From Leishmania infantum JPCM5 (taxonomy: Eukaryota; Euglenozoa; Kinetoplastea; Trypanosomatida; Trypanosomatidae): DNA of 64,000 bases. The notes beneath the pieces are model-generated. The model saw nothing but the letters and a program-made list of their open reading frames with translations. It ran no database searches and was not told the DNA's origin. A program made the position numbers and the translations under genes. This document shows positions 21,587 to 31,561 of this stretch, piece by piece (the stretch's first letter is position 1; each line of letters begins with the position of its first letter). The stretch covers positions 60,001 to 124,000 of the forward strand of contig NC_009420.2 in assembly GCF_000002875.2 (NCBI RefSeq), in the 5' to 3' direction.

Positions 21587-22192
21587 TTAGTCGCTGTGCC
21601 TGTCAGATGCCGTGGCGCAGCTGCCCTTCGACATCGCCGTGTCATCATCCTCCTCATCACCTGAGCTGCTCCGCTCGTCGTCGCTGGAGTGAGAGCAGGC
21701 GCAGGAATTGTCAAAGTTGTAGTCGAAATGAGACCCACTCTCCTCCGAGTCGAGGGCAAGTTCGTTGATGTTGAGTCGATCGCGACGCACGAGCCCGCAC
21801 TTGGTGCAGTGCAGGGAAGTCTTGTCGACGTTGGTCTGCTCACGCGCGCGCTTACGAAACGTTGCCGCCATAGTTCTCTTCTGCAGTCGAGAGCGCATCG
21901 CGTTGGCGTCCATTGTGGCGAGCTCCGCAGCGGATATGCCAGGTTTCCTCTCCTGGGGCACCGCACCAAGCTCCCCGTTCAAGTTCTTGACGTTAGCGAC
22001 AATGCAAATGATCTGGTCTCTGAATTCCTCCTCCGTGTTGTTGTTTGCGCGCACCGCCGCGACGACCTGCGAAGCATAGTGTCTTGCGTCCGCACTCTTG
22101 CCCTTGAAGTCGTCCACCTTCTGAAGCGCGATGGCGAGCAGGTTCACAATCTTGTCATCCGAACTGCTGGATGAGGTCGCTGACGACGCCAT
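21587..22192 (-). CDS. TFIIS central-domain-like protein with degenerate zinc ribbon
   Basis: The predicted protein has 201 residues. Residues about 37-118 resemble TFIIS domain II, the RNA polymerase II-binding helical bundle: an R-x-I-xxNxKN-like segment (IICIVANVKN), an IS-xxxLAxM-like segment (ISAAELATMD) and a basic helix RLQKRTMAATFRKRAREQ. A CxxC follows at 129-132, and a CAC at 164-166 after an acidic loop, so a zinc ribbon may be present but with unusual spacing. The RSADE catalytic motif of TFIIS is not preserved. The C-terminal tail is Ser/Asp/Glu-rich. The upstream 24 codons translate a GT repeat, so I start at 22192. The factor might act in transcription elongation, but the fold assignment is by eye. 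Confidence 0.75.
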   Translation of the reverse strand: MASSATSSSSSDDKIVNLLAIALQKVDDFKGKSADARHYASQVVAAVRANNNTEEEFRDQIICIVANVKNLNGELGAVPQERKPGISAAELATMDANAMRSRLQKRTMAATFRKRAREQTNVDKTSLHCTKCGLVRRDRLNINELALDSEESGSHFDYNFDNSCACSHSSDDERSSSGDEEDDDTAMSKGSCATASDRHSD

Positions 22193-22670
22193 CGCTCGGT
22201 GGCAAAACGTCAACGATTCTGTGTGTGTGTGTGTGTGTCCACGCTCCTGGAGCTGCTGAGCCAACAGGAGACAGCAGCGACGGAATAGAGAAAGGGAAGG
22301 AGAAGAAGTGCCAATGAGCGCAGAGAAGAGAGGCGCCGTGAATCAAAACAACGCACAACGCTGGCGAGTTCTGACAGGCATGTCGAAGGCTGAAGACGAC
22401 ACCCCTCCCCCCCCGTGGCGTTTCCTGTGATAGTGTGCGACTTTGTCTCCCATGCCAGTAGCAGATGGACGCTGCGGTTGCGTCGATGGGCTCAAGATAT
22501 GGCAGCCGCCTCAGTGAAAGCGTGCACTGTGCGGCTGCTGCTTTTTATTTCCTGCAATGAGCTCTCTCGCTCTGGCCACATACCTTGCGTCACTACCGTG
22601 CTGGTAGTCGCCTCTTTGCTGTTGAGTGTGGGCGGTGTAGATGGAGAGGTGTGCGCTGGCGCGTGTGTAT
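22193..22670. other. Intergenic spacer
   Basis: A short spacer between the two-TM gene and the TFIIS-like gene. It has a TG microsatellite at 22220-22238, just upstream of the TFIIS-like start, and a purine run near 22270-22305 that could be its trans-splicing tract. No gene. Confidence 0.6.
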
Positions 22671-23624
22671 TCAGGTGTAGTGCAGCAGCCAGTAGGACAC
22701 CCCTGCACACCACGTACCGAGGAATAAACAAATTGTGCACATGGCGAACAAGCCAAACGCCACCACCGTCGACGATCCTTCCATGTGTCCTAGCAGTGTG
22801 TAGGAGAGCTGATCCAGCACGTTGTCAAAGTAGCCAGGGTTCATCACCATCGCGGTGCGCGGGGGCAGCAGGTCGGGCACGAGTGGCCGGAACGGATCGT
22901 CCCAGAACGCAGCCCGAACCGTCGATGCGGGGGCTACTATCTTCGATGGCATGTCTGTGTCGCGGTACGGCGTCACAGTCGGCAGCTCCTGTGTTTGGCC
23001 AAAACGCCGCCTGTAGGCCGCCTCAAGGCGGCTGTTCGACGCGTCGCGGATGCGCTCGGGATCGAGCGCACGACATCGTACCGCATCCGCGTCGCGGCAG
23101 TACACGTGCACGCTCGGGTCCACACGCTGCAGCTCCGACACTGTGAGGGAAGAAGCGTACACCTCGTCCATGACCGCTTCTTCGTCGCTCACGTTAGGCG
23201 CGGGGCGCCGCCACTCTTCGATAAGCGCCTGCGCTACGGCGTAGCGGTGGTGCCGGTAAGCGGCGGTCAAGGGGTGGTGGGCGTAGCCGATGTCGATCGG
23301 CTCGCTGCGGAACCGGCGCGCGACGTTGCGGATCATGCGCCGCGCCTCCTCCGTCTCCTCTTCCTGGACGCACGCGAGCGCGTAGAGAGGGTGTATGTGG
23401 CCCTTGCCGTCAAAGCGGGCCCCGTTCGAGAACACTGAATCCAGCAGCAACGCTACCTGTCTCCCCTCCACGGTGCGGATAGCGGCGTTTAGCTGCTCCA
23501 CCTCGTCCGGTGAGTGAAAGAGACCGAAGCTGTAGCCGCAGGAGAGGAGTAGGCCAAGCAAGCCCACTAGCATACCCGCCATATAGAAGCGGGCTGCAGA
23601 CTCCGCCTCACGGCGCCTCATCAA
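22671..23624 (-). CDS. Two-TM hypothetical membrane protein
   Basis: I do not recognise the family. The 317-residue protein has a basic N-terminus (MMRRREAE) followed by a hydrophobic helix at about 14-36. A second helix at about 285-312 ends just before the C-terminus, giving a hairpin-like topology with a ~245-residue soluble middle. The middle has paired helices with an ankyrin/TPR feel (RQVALLLDSVF, HPLYALACVQ, HHPLTAAYRHHRYAVAQAL) but no clear repeat consensus. The N-terminal segment could be a signal anchor. Localisation is unknown. Confidence 0.8.
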   Translation of the reverse strand: MMRRREAESAARFYMAGMLVGLLGLLLSCGYSFGLFHSPDEVEQLNAAIRTVEGRQVALLLDSVFSNGARFDGKGHIHPLYALACVQEEETEEARRMIRNVARRFRSEPIDIGYAHHPLTAAYRHHRYAVAQALIEEWRRPAPNVSDEEAVMDEVYASSLTVSELQRVDPSVHVYCRDADAVRCRALDPERIRDASNSRLEAAYRRRFGQTQELPTVTPYRDTDMPSKIVAPASTVRAAFWDDPFRPLVPDLLPPRTAMVMNPGYFDNVLDQLSYTLLGHMEGSSTVVAFGLFAMCTICLFLGTWCAGVSYWLLHYT

Positions 23625-24358
23625 AGCGCCGTGGGTGCCCTTTGTTTTCTGCTTGTTTCGAATGCTCTAGCGCGACGTTGCATGAGTATGCTCGCACGAG
23701 TATGTGCGCGGACAATGTTTGCCGCGGAGCTGGAATGGTGAGAAGTTGCGGGTGGACACTGCTTTCCGTAGCCATACGGTCAGCGTCCCCCGGTAGTGCT
23801 CCAGCACATGTAGCGTGAAAGCAGATACAAAAAAAGAAAAGACGAAAGGAGAAGCGGCGGTTGATGGTGGAGGGGCGCGTTCGAGCTCGCATCCGGCGCG
23901 AACATGCAACAAGCAAAAAAAAAAAGGATGCAACATCCGTCATCGCGTACAACGAACTAGTCCTTCCATGCCCGTCAGAGACATGTGAAGGGTGCGGATT
24001 TCTTGAAGTAGGTGCCATGCCGCTTCGGTTGCTGCTGTTTCATTGTCCATGTGTCGACACTGAGGTCCAGTCCTTCTGCCCTTTCGTCCCCTCCCGTCTT
24101 GCGGCGTCCATCACCGCCATCGCTTTCCCGCCGGGTTCTGCCGCTCTGGTGAGGGGATCCTCGGCAGGCCAGCACAGAGAAAGAGAAAGAGAGACACAAG
24201 TGCCAGGAAAAGAACACGAAGAAGACAACCAAAAATCGGGAGCCACGCGCACACACATAGCGGACAAGAGGCCCGTGTCCACGATTCGCGTACAATTACC
24301 GCGCAGGCCCCGGCGTTCAGTTGGCGGAGTCCAGTATGAGCTGAGTGGAGAACTCCGA
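23625..24358. other. Intergenic spacer
   Basis: This spacer contains A-rich and GAGA-type plus-strand runs (23825-23860, 23915-23930, 24175-24195), which are pyrimidine tracts on the transcribed strand for the two-TM gene. No gene seen. Confidence 0.55.
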
Positions 24359-25282
24359 TCATTGCGGCGAATCCGCGAGAGGGTCGCGCGCTACCACGTT
24401 CGAAGGCGTCAGGAGTGCGTTCACCGCCGCTGCCGAGCTCGCTTCCGGCGCGTCCATGATGGCCTTGGCGACGCGAGCCACGAGTTCACAAGTCACGAAG
24501 GAAGTAAGGCCCCAGACCAGCTCACCCGGGAAGTCCTCGGGCAGCATCGGATCGAAGCCGCAGTCATCCGCCACCCCAGTCGCCTTAGGAGACCGACAAA
24601 CCGCAGAGGAGACGACCGTCTGAGCAGGGCTGGCAAAGAAGCAGGGAAAGAAGCACGGTCGATCGCTCGTGAAGGAGCGGTACTTGATGACCCGCGCGTG
24701 CCCCGTCGACGCTCTCAACAGCAGCGTCGACATGTGAAGGTAGTGAATGGAATCGACCTCGGCGGGGCTCGCGCGGTATGGCTGCACAGGGCTAGTCGCG
24801 ACAGCCACAAACGGCGTCACACGCGCGTCTAGTGCTCTCATGGTAATCGGCGTCAGAGACCCGATAATTTTGTACTCGGATGGCGGGAGGCCCACCTCCT
24901 CCAGCGTCTCACGCTGTGCTGCGTTGCGTAGCGTCTCGTCGGCATCGACGTGGCCACCCGGGAAGCTCATTTCGCTCTTGTGTGAGCCCATCGTCGCAGT
25001 GCGCTTCGTGAGCGTGATGCACATATCCTGAAAGCCGTTCTCCGTCGCTGCGGGGGATAGCAGCACGAGCACGGCACACTGGCGCGGCGCCGTCAGCTGC
25101 ACTGGCGCTTTTTGCGGTGAGAAGCCGACAGTTGAGACGGTGCCTTTGTTGACGGTGAGGAGGTAGAAATGAGACGGGAAGGTGACCGACTCGATAGGAA
25201 AGTCAAGCGCTCGTTGCATCAGTGGCACCCACCCCTGCGTGCTCTGTGGCAAACGCGCCGCTGCGGCTGTGGCCCGGATCAT
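24359..25282 (-). CDS. Nudix hydrolase, probable CoA diphosphatase-type
   Basis: The 307-residue protein carries a perfect Nudix box, G-x5-E-x7-REUxEExGU, at 110-132 (starting GHVDADE and ending REXLEEVGL in pattern). It is preceded by LTKR..GSHKSEMSFPGG, which resembles the YeaB/NUDT7-NUDT8 group that cleaves CoA and CoA esters. Later, TPITMRALDARVTPFVA fits the same group. The N-terminal ~35 residues are Ala/Arg-rich and could target the protein to mitochondria. The frame runs to 25498, but the extra 72 codons are Cys-rich low-complexity, so I start at 25282. The substrate is inferred from family resemblance only. Confidence 0.87.
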   Translation of the reverse strand: MIRATAAAARLPQSTQGWVPLMQRALDFPIESVTFPSHFYLLTVNKGTVSTVGFSPQKAPVQLTAPRQCAVLVLLSPAATENGFQDMCITLTKRTATMGSHKSEMSFPGGHVDADETLRNAAQRETLEEVGLPPSEYKIIGSLTPITMRALDARVTPFVAVATSPVQPYRASPAEVDSIHYLHMSTLLLRASTGHARVIKYRSFTSDRPCFFPCFFASPAQTVVSSAVCRSPKATGVADDCGFDPMLPEDFPGELVWGLTSFVTCELVARVAKAIMDAPEASSAAAVNALLTPSNVVARDPLADSPQ

Positions 25283-26138
25283 GTGGCGACGACGTCGGTT
25301 AGAGCGAAGTACAGTGTGGGGATAGGAGAAGCGGAGAGGAGACGTGTGACAGCACATGCACGCACACAGGCACACACATGGGCGTTTTAGCAAGGGAGTA
25401 GAACGAGAGCAGAGGTGCCCGACGGAGATGAGTATGTATATGCACGTATGCCTGACAGTCTTCTCCGCAAGTAGAGTGTGTGATAAGCGCACGTACAAAG
25501 CAAGTCAAGAAGATGCGAGAGCTCGCGCCACGACTGGGTTACTCCTCCTCCTTCGCAACTCACTGGCCGCCGGGAGTGGACGGGGAGGGGGGAGTCGAGA
25601 GGATACAGAGAAGAGCGAGAGAAGAGCGGGTATTTTCGAGGCAGTGCGCACCGATGCAAGGCATACACTGACGGAGAGCAATGACGAGCAACGTTTTCCA
25701 TCCACAGGAGACACCGGTAGCGCAGAGAAGGAGTAGTAAAAGAAACGGAAAGCGTAGAGACCGCGACCTACAGCACGTATGCAACGCGGCTGCAAGCACG
25801 CCCCAGCGATTCGCATGCTGCGCGTTCCTCCATCTGCACTGAGCAGTGTGGGCGTCCTTTCGTATTTTCTTTTGCGACGCTGTCTGGTTTGCACAGTGGG
25901 CGTTCTTCATGCACAACAATTGTTTGCCCCGTGCAACGAAGCCAACCAAAAAGGACCTGTCCGCCAGCAAGCAGACGGGCGGGCACGACAACACGCTGAG
26001 CTCCGTCGTCACGCAGGCGGCACCAGCCACATGACAGACACATGCACACATGCAACAAGGACAAGTGGGAGAAGGCGAGGTGCGCACGCATGCAAGCCAC
26101 CTTACGCCAAAGCACACGCCCGCGCCACCCCTCGCCTC
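25283..26138. other. Intergenic spacer
   Basis: Low-complexity spacer between VPS25 and the Nudix gene. Open frames are Cys/Arg-rich and not gene-like. Purine runs near 25575-25630 may supply the Nudix trans-splicing tract. Confidence 0.55.
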
Positions 26139-26831
26139 TCATTCGCCACCGAACTTGACGCCTTGGTAGGGCTGTGTCGCGGTCCCGTCGAGGTTAAAGA
26201 GAGTCACCTTGAAGGGGCGCATCGCCGACACGGGGCGATGGTTCACAGCGTGCAAATACGTGCGAATCGCCTGCTCCTCGGAGAGGCGGCCGACATCAGC
26301 AACTGGAACGGCAGCAGAGGAAAATCGCGCGAGATACGCTGGGCGAGTCTGCCCGTAGCCGAGGGCTGCGCCGCTAGCGAGCTCGTCGAAGGTCATGACT
26401 GTGCCCTTTTTCGAGAGCATTGCCGTCGTCTGCACCTCGCCGTGGTCGAGAATGTAGCGCAGCAACGTCTCCTCCATCCCCTTGAACCCGTCCTCCGTCG
26501 TGCACACGAGCACAGAGAAGTCCCTGGGGCCGCCGTCTGAGACGATAACGGCGTGGTTCGGGTGGCGTGCAACGAGCGACTGCAGCATCGTGTGAGCGGC
26601 CTCTGGGCTCAGACGCTTGTCGATGGCCGGGTTGTAGAAGATGTCGCTCTGGGTAGTATAGAAGCGCAGAAGGGCATTGGTATCGCCGCCGGCGGTGCGC
26701 TGGGCGTGGTAGATGGCGTGGTCGAGAAGGAGGTTCGACCACAGCGTGCACTGCCTGTCCAGCGTAGCCGGTGAGTGCTGCTCGGTGAAGAAGGGCGGCA
26801 GCCCAAAAAAACTCCAGTGTTCGGAGGGCAT
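26139..26831 (-). CDS. VPS25: ESCRT-II subunit VPS25
   Basis: The predicted 230-residue protein matches VPS25, the winged-helix subunit of ESCRT-II that recruits ESCRT-III during multivesicular-body sorting. The N-terminal LPPFFTEQ followed by a WSNLLLDHAIYHAQ helix corresponds to the PPxF motif that binds VPS22/VPS36. FYNPAIDKRLSPEAAHTMLQSL matches the first winged helix. The protein ends with the family's GVKF signature plus three residues. It is longer than human VPS25 (176 residues) because of insertions around residues 50-60, 85-100 and 150-180. The Met at 26831 places the start just before the conserved core; 18 upstream codons are Arg-rich and optional. Confidence 0.9.
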   Translation of the reverse strand: MPSEHWSFFGLPPFFTEQHSPATLDRQCTLWSNLLLDHAIYHAQRTAGGDTNALLRFYTTQSDIFYNPAIDKRLSPEAAHTMLQSLVARHPNHAVIVSDGGPRDFSVLVCTTEDGFKGMEETLLRYILDHGEVQTTAMLSKKGTVMTFDELASGAALGYGQTRPAYLARFSSAAVPVADVGRLSEEQAIRTYLHAVNHRPVSAMRPFKVTLFNLDGTATQPYQGVKFGGE

Positions 26832-28072
26832 GGGTGCGGCACGTCTCGGAGAAAGTAAGCCCCTGCGCAGCGCACGGCGAGTCACTTAGAAACAAAGAGA
26901 AAAAGCCGGCGAAAGGCGTTGGGCACCAGTGCGCAACAGCTACTGCAGTGATGCTCTGTAACCCGCACCCAGCAGTGCGCAGTGGCGGGCAAGATGGTGT
27001 GTGCGCACACTCACGCACAACTTAAAGCACCGAGCCTTCAGAGGTGCTACGCCGGCGACTCTAGACACGGCGAAAAGACGAGAAAGGACCGCGTTATATG
27101 CGGCAGGGGAGGCGTGAGAGAGGTACCTGTTCTTTCGGGGGCAAATGAACCCGCTTCGTCGTCAAGAGGGTGCCACGTCGGTAGGAAGTGGAAATCCCTT
27201 CGAAGCGCTGTGCGCGACCAACACACGCGCACACACATATATACATATAAGCCCATACACAAGTGATCAGCACAGCGCCTCATTTCTCAAGTGCAGCCTA
27301 GCTTCTTTACGTCACAGAGGAAGAGGGGCCTGTTACACGACGCCGAGTAAAATGGTTGACACGCAGGACCATCCCTCCCCACCCCGCCGCGTCGTTGCCA
27401 GGAGGTGATGTCCGCCTCAAAGAGCATGGGGCACAAAGGAAGCAAGGCCTCGATGCTCGGAGAGCTGCATCACCGGAATCCGGTGCAACAACGCGAGGGG
27501 CAGCTCTGTTCCTCGCCTTCGTCTGCTCACCTCGCTCATCCGTGATTTTTTGTTTGGTTTTCCTGGGGCCCATCCATAGCGCCAACGCGAGTCTCAAATA
27601 CAAATAGCGTCCAGAAACCAAGGGAAAGGAAGGAAAAGGCGGCAGAGAGCACACGAAGGATCGATGCAACAGACGGAACAGCAGACAGGCAGACAACGAA
27701 AGAGAGAGAGAGACCCATCACTCTGCGCCCAATCCCCTTCCCTCACTCTCCTCCTCTGGCGCTGTGTTATTCTCGCTTACTAGCAACATCGAATCAGTCA
27801 CACACGCGCAGGGGGAGAGAGAGGAGGGAGGGGGTAAGAAACGACGCGGGAACGCGCACAGACACACGGAGATGGCCCACACACACGGACAGCAACAGCG
27901 GCGCTCCTTGTCGCTCCCTCCGAGCTATGCAGCCAGTCTTCCCTCAACGATACCTCCAACCTCACCCCGTTCACTTCCGGTCCCTCTCCTGCGCCGTACG
28001 GATCCCATCTTTCTTTGTGCGCTCCGTGCGCTTGCTTTTTTTTTGTTCTTCGCTCGCCGACCATATCGTCCT
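26832..28072. other. Intergenic spacer
   Basis: A 1.2-kb spacer between the proteasome gene and VPS25. It holds an AT/CA microsatellite patch near 27225-27265 and GAGA runs near 27697-27712 and 27810-27835. No gene recognised. Confidence 0.55.
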
Positions 28073-28693
28073 CTAGTGCACCGCCGTGATGACCTCTACT
28101 CCGTTCTTCGTCACCGCCTTCACAAAGAAGTATGAGTTGCTGATGACGACGCGGCGCTTCACCTCATCGCAGCACTTCTGCATGAGCTCAAGGCCCTCCT
28201 GTTGGGTCAAATCAGGACGCCAGAGGCAATCTAGCAGAGCAGTCACAAAGCAAGCTCCGTAGCCATGGCAACCATACGGCACAGCCTGCAGGGTGCCGAG
28301 GTAGTCCAAGTAAAACAGCTGCGGTCCCACCGCACCGTCGTCATCCTCGGAAACCGGCATGTCGTAGCCGGCAAAGAGGCAGTTCACCTGGTAAGCCCCC
28401 TCGCGACTGCGGATCGCACTGGCGAGGCAGTTGCGCATGAAGTTCGCCGTTGAATCGCAGCTGCTGTGGCGCCCGTGCTGGCGCATGCGGTTGAGCATGA
28501 GGTTGCACTTTACGTATTCGGTGAAGTTCACGCGAGGGCCATTCTCGCCAGTGCACGCGATCAGCTGATGTGTGTCAAGCTGCGTAATCTTGTCCTCCGC
28601 GTCGGTTATCTTGATGTAGTAGAAGGCGTTGAGGCCGGCCGCAGCGACCATGACGTAGTCCTGGCAGCGGAACGCAATCGCAGTCTCCGCCAT
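28073..28693 (-). CDS. 20S proteasome beta4-type subunit (PSMB2 family)
   Basis: The 206-residue protein matches proteasome beta subunits of the PSMB2/beta4 group. It starts MAETAIAFRCQDYVMVAAA, with no propeptide and no processed N-terminal Thr in a TTT or GTT context, so it is a structural, non-proteolytic member of the beta ring. ITDAEDKITQLDTHQLIACTG fits the S2-loop-H1 region, and a YLDYLGTL strand and GYGACFV helix follow. The open frame to 28888 includes low-complexity 5' sequence, so I use the Met at 28693. The subunit acts in the 20S core in cytosol and nucleus. Confidence 0.93.
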   Translation of the reverse strand: MAETAIAFRCQDYVMVAAAGLNAFYYIKITDAEDKITQLDTHQLIACTGENGPRVNFTEYVKCNLMLNRMRQHGRHSSCDSTANFMRNCLASAIRSREGAYQVNCLFAGYDMPVSEDDDGAVGPQLFYLDYLGTLQAVPYGCHGYGACFVTALLDCLWRPDLTQQEGLELMQKCCDEVKRRVVISNSYFFVKAVTKNGVEVITAVH

Positions 28694-29284
28694 TGTGCTT
28701 GTGCGCGTTCGTGTTGGGGAAGGGGGACGTTGTCGAGGGTGCACCAATGAAGCGCCAGCACCGAAGAAAAATCGGGAGAAGAGAGGATGACGCGAAGACG
28801 CGCAGAGGTGCAAAGCAGAATGGGTGCGAAATCTTGTGAGCGGGTCTGGAGGACGGAGAGACTTTGTGCGGTGCCAGCGATAGTCCAAACGAGAGAGACA
28901 CTGGAGAGCGAGGGGCGGAGGTAAAGAAGAAGAGTGAGGGCGGGCGCAAGGGATCAGCCGAGAGTACGATCAAGGAAACCAGAAGAACCCCGATGGCGAA
29001 AGGAAGTGCAACAACGTCCGCACACAAGCTAAGCGCGCAGTAGCTGCAGGGGACGGGGGATGAGGGAAAGCGAAGCGGCCAGCGTGGAACGCGTCATGGT
29101 CGGGATGCATGAATAGGAGAGTCAGTGAGGGCGCGTGTGATTGTCATCGATTGAAAAGACTACCGTGAGGCTGTCCTCGCTGGGCAGTCGTCTTTTCTTC
29201 GCTGTCGTCACTCTCGAGCATCAAGAGCGATCCCGCAACTATGCACAACTGAGGTGCTGGAAAAGAGGGATTGCTGTGAGGTCG
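28694..29284. other. Intergenic spacer
   Basis: This is the 5' side of the proteasome gene. A purine-rich plus-strand stretch at 28905-28945 (GAGGTAAAGAAGAAGAGTGA inside it) is a strong pyrimidine tract on the transcribed strand. No gene. Confidence 0.6.
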
Positions 29285-30118
29285 TCAACACAGCAGCATC
29301 CCCTTTTCGGATATTGCTGTTCTTTCTTGCATAGGCAGCAGAGAAAGCTGGAGAAGTGTGTGTGCGTGTGCGTGTGTGTGTGTGTGTGTGAGTGCTGGCA
29401 GCTGATGGACAGCTGACGCCTTGCTCAGGCGCGATTGCACCCAAACACACATACGATCGAAGCATGAACGACGGAAACCCGTTGCGTCGAGTGCGGCTCC
29501 TGCGGCGCGACGGCGCGAAGGTAGGTCCCGCACCGCCAACTCCCCCTGCCGGCACACTCCTCCGCCACTTCCAGCGGTGTTCGCCAGCGGCCAGCGGCTC
29601 TGCTGCAGACTCGCACCACAATCCCCTCCACGTTCTCCAAATTTGGCCCGAAACGCGTCGTGAAAAGCGAGAAGGTGCGCCGCTGTCTCGCCAAACTCGG
29701 ACTCGCGATCAAGCCGCGGGTCAGAGGATTGCAGCGCGTGCTTGTTGGCGTGGAGGATGTCCTGCACGTGAAAGCAGGTGAGATGAGACGGTGCAACGCC
29801 ACGACCGTTGTGGTTGTCGAGAAGTTCGCCAAGGCACAGCAGGCAGCGCACCACCGCCACAAAGAGCAGCTTGACCTTACAGGCGATGTGAAGCAGCGTG
29901 TTACCGGCTCCATCGGCGTGGTGCACTGCCTCAGGGTACACGTGGAGAGCCTCCGCCGGGGCAGCGCAGTAGCCACTCCAAGCCGCCTCCGCAGCGTCTG
30001 CCCTCCATTCACAGACCGGACAAGTTGTGAAGCGCACTGCCGCTGGTGCATAACTGAGGTGAGGCGGATGTGGCGCGAGGCTGAAAGTCTTGGCTGCAAC
30101 AGCCCGACGCGGAGGCAA
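29285..30118 (-). CDS. Ankyrin-like hypothetical protein, possibly decayed
   Basis: This 277-residue frame has an Ankyrin-like block near residues 67-125, with GNTLLHIACKVKL as the clearest repeat start and FGETAAHLLAFHDAF as a second near 142-156. A CPVC pair lies near 34-37. The last ~40 residues translate a CA/TG microsatellite (THTHTHAHAHT), which is not natural coding sequence and suggests that the real end was lost by frameshift. Coding-like peptides also continue upstream in another frame (30009-30539). I treat it as a gene with doubt; a pseudogene is just as likely. Confidence 0.4.
   Translation of the reverse strand: MPPRRAVAAKTFSLAPHPPHLSYAPAAVRFTTCPVCEWRADAAEAAWSGYCAAPAEALHVYPEAVHHADGAGNTLLHIACKVKLLFVAVVRCLLCLGELLDNHNGRGVAPSHLTCFHVQDILHANKHALQSSDPRLDRESEFGETAAHLLAFHDAFRAKFGERGGDCGASLQQSRWPLANTAGSGGGVCRQGELAVRDLPSRRRAAGAALDATGFRRSCFDRMCVWVQSRLSKASAVHQLPALTHTHTHAHAHTLLQLSLLPMQERTAISEKGMLLC
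29356..29391. repeat. (TG)n microsatellite inside the frame of the ankyrin-like ORF
   Basis: An interrupted TG run on the plus strand, read as His/Thr alternation in the minus-strand open frame. It marks the likely end of true coding sequence. Confidence 0.9.
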
Positions 30119-30539
30119 GCCGTCGTCTCATGCGCACCCCGGCAGGATACAGAGTAGACTTACGAGATGCCAGAGCGGGCGGATCGTCCGCCCACAGGCG
30201 CAGCGAATAGGTCTCCTCCGCAGTCACTGTATTGTATTCCTGCTCCGGCGTGTGCTCCCGAGTTGCGTCCGCCACCAGCTGCGCTAGGTGAACGCAGGAG
30301 ATCTGTCATTTTCGACGGCACAGCCGCCTGCCGCTGGTGAGTCGAGCAGGGTGCGTCCTACACGACATCTTTTCCTGCCCTCGGGTGCCCTGAGTGAACC
30401 GCTCAAACCACGGCTGGTCATCGGTGATGCGTTGCTTGATGACCGCCTGCCAGGCCTCCAGATCCCCCAGGCGGCCATCGACATCCTCACCAGATGCAAC
30501 GCAGCTGTGTTTCGAGCCGTCGTAGGCTACAAGCAGCAT
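30009..30539 (-). pseudogene. Possible upstream remnant of the ankyrin-like gene
   Basis: One minus-strand frame is open across these ~530 bases except for a single TGA at 30306-30308. Its peptides look natural (AYDGSKHSCVASGEDVDG near the start; ATREHTPEQEYNTVTAEE and LRLWADDPPALASRK after the stop) and unlike the low-complexity spacers. The frame differs from that of the ankyrin-like ORF at 29285-30118. The simplest reading is one ancestral gene broken by a stop and at least one frameshift. I cannot name the family. Sequencing error is another possibility. Confidence 0.35.
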
Positions 30540-31561
30540 ATCCTTCCGTATTGGTCCGGCAGCCTACATGACCAGTCGTGAGGCATCTCGCTCATTATCT
30601 ACCTGTGGCGCCAAACGACGCCTCACTCGTACGCGCCCGGAGACACGATGTACGCCGAGAACAATCACAGCGACGCGCGCTCCGTTGGAGATCCTTCTAC
30701 GCGGAGACAGAGGTATGAGTTGTTGGAGTAGAAAGAAAGTTTTGATTCGCAGCAGCCGTACCACCAAGACCAAGTCGGCGTGTAGCCATCGCGTAAGACA
30801 CCGTGTACGAACCGGCAGCAGCATTATTTGAGTAAGGGGTAAGAGCGGGGGGGGCGCAAGTGCATGCGCGCAAATACGCATACACATGAATAACGATGGC
30901 CGGCCTACACCTGTGAAGGTTAGGCAGCGTAGGCAACAGTTGTCCACCAGCACAGGAGGAGAACGGATTGCGCGAACGACTTCATCCGGCCCTTCGCCGC
31001 CTACGTGTAAAAGATGTTTTTATTTTTATGCCGACATCAAGCGATCGGCACAAGCTCAGACATGCCTTCTGTGAACTCTGTAAGCCGGCCCTCTTTATTC
31101 ATATGCTTCATGTATTCCGTGTGGGGGGGGGGGTATGCATGTGTATGCTGGCGGGCGGGCGTGATGGCGGTCCATGCACACGCACTCAGCTCAGCATAGC
31201 GGCCATCCGCACAAGCACGCATACATCCAGCCTATGCAGTGGATACCGGCAAACAAAAAGGCAAGGAGCGACTCGACTTCATTTTTCTCTCGGACACCTC
31301 CTTTGCAAGAGGCGGCTCACCGCAAAACACACAGCGGCAAGGGAAGAGAAGGAGAGAAAGAGAGAGCGACACCGGTGAGGAACCGCAGGCCGTATTGGCG
31401 TCGATGCCGTGCCTCCACGGAGCATCGCACCTGCCCTTTTCTCCCCCCACTAACCTGCCAGCACCCGCGCTAGCAGTGAGGTAAGCCGAGATGCCGAGAG
31501 ACAGCCTGTGTCCTGGGTCGCCCTCAACAACGCTCTGCCCACTCGATTTCCACCCCGCGCC
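30540..31561. other. Intergenic spacer
   Basis: This spacer lies downstream of the RNase HII gene. A G10 run sits near 31121-31132 and CA-rich sequence near 31180-31200. GAGA-type purine runs near 31340-31370 are pyrimidine tracts on the transcribed strand. No further gene recognised. Confidence 0.5.

Noticed and set aside
23861..24832. 323-codon plus-strand frame
   Set aside because: It overlaps the Nudix gene in antisense and continues into spacer; Arg/Glu-rich with no motif.
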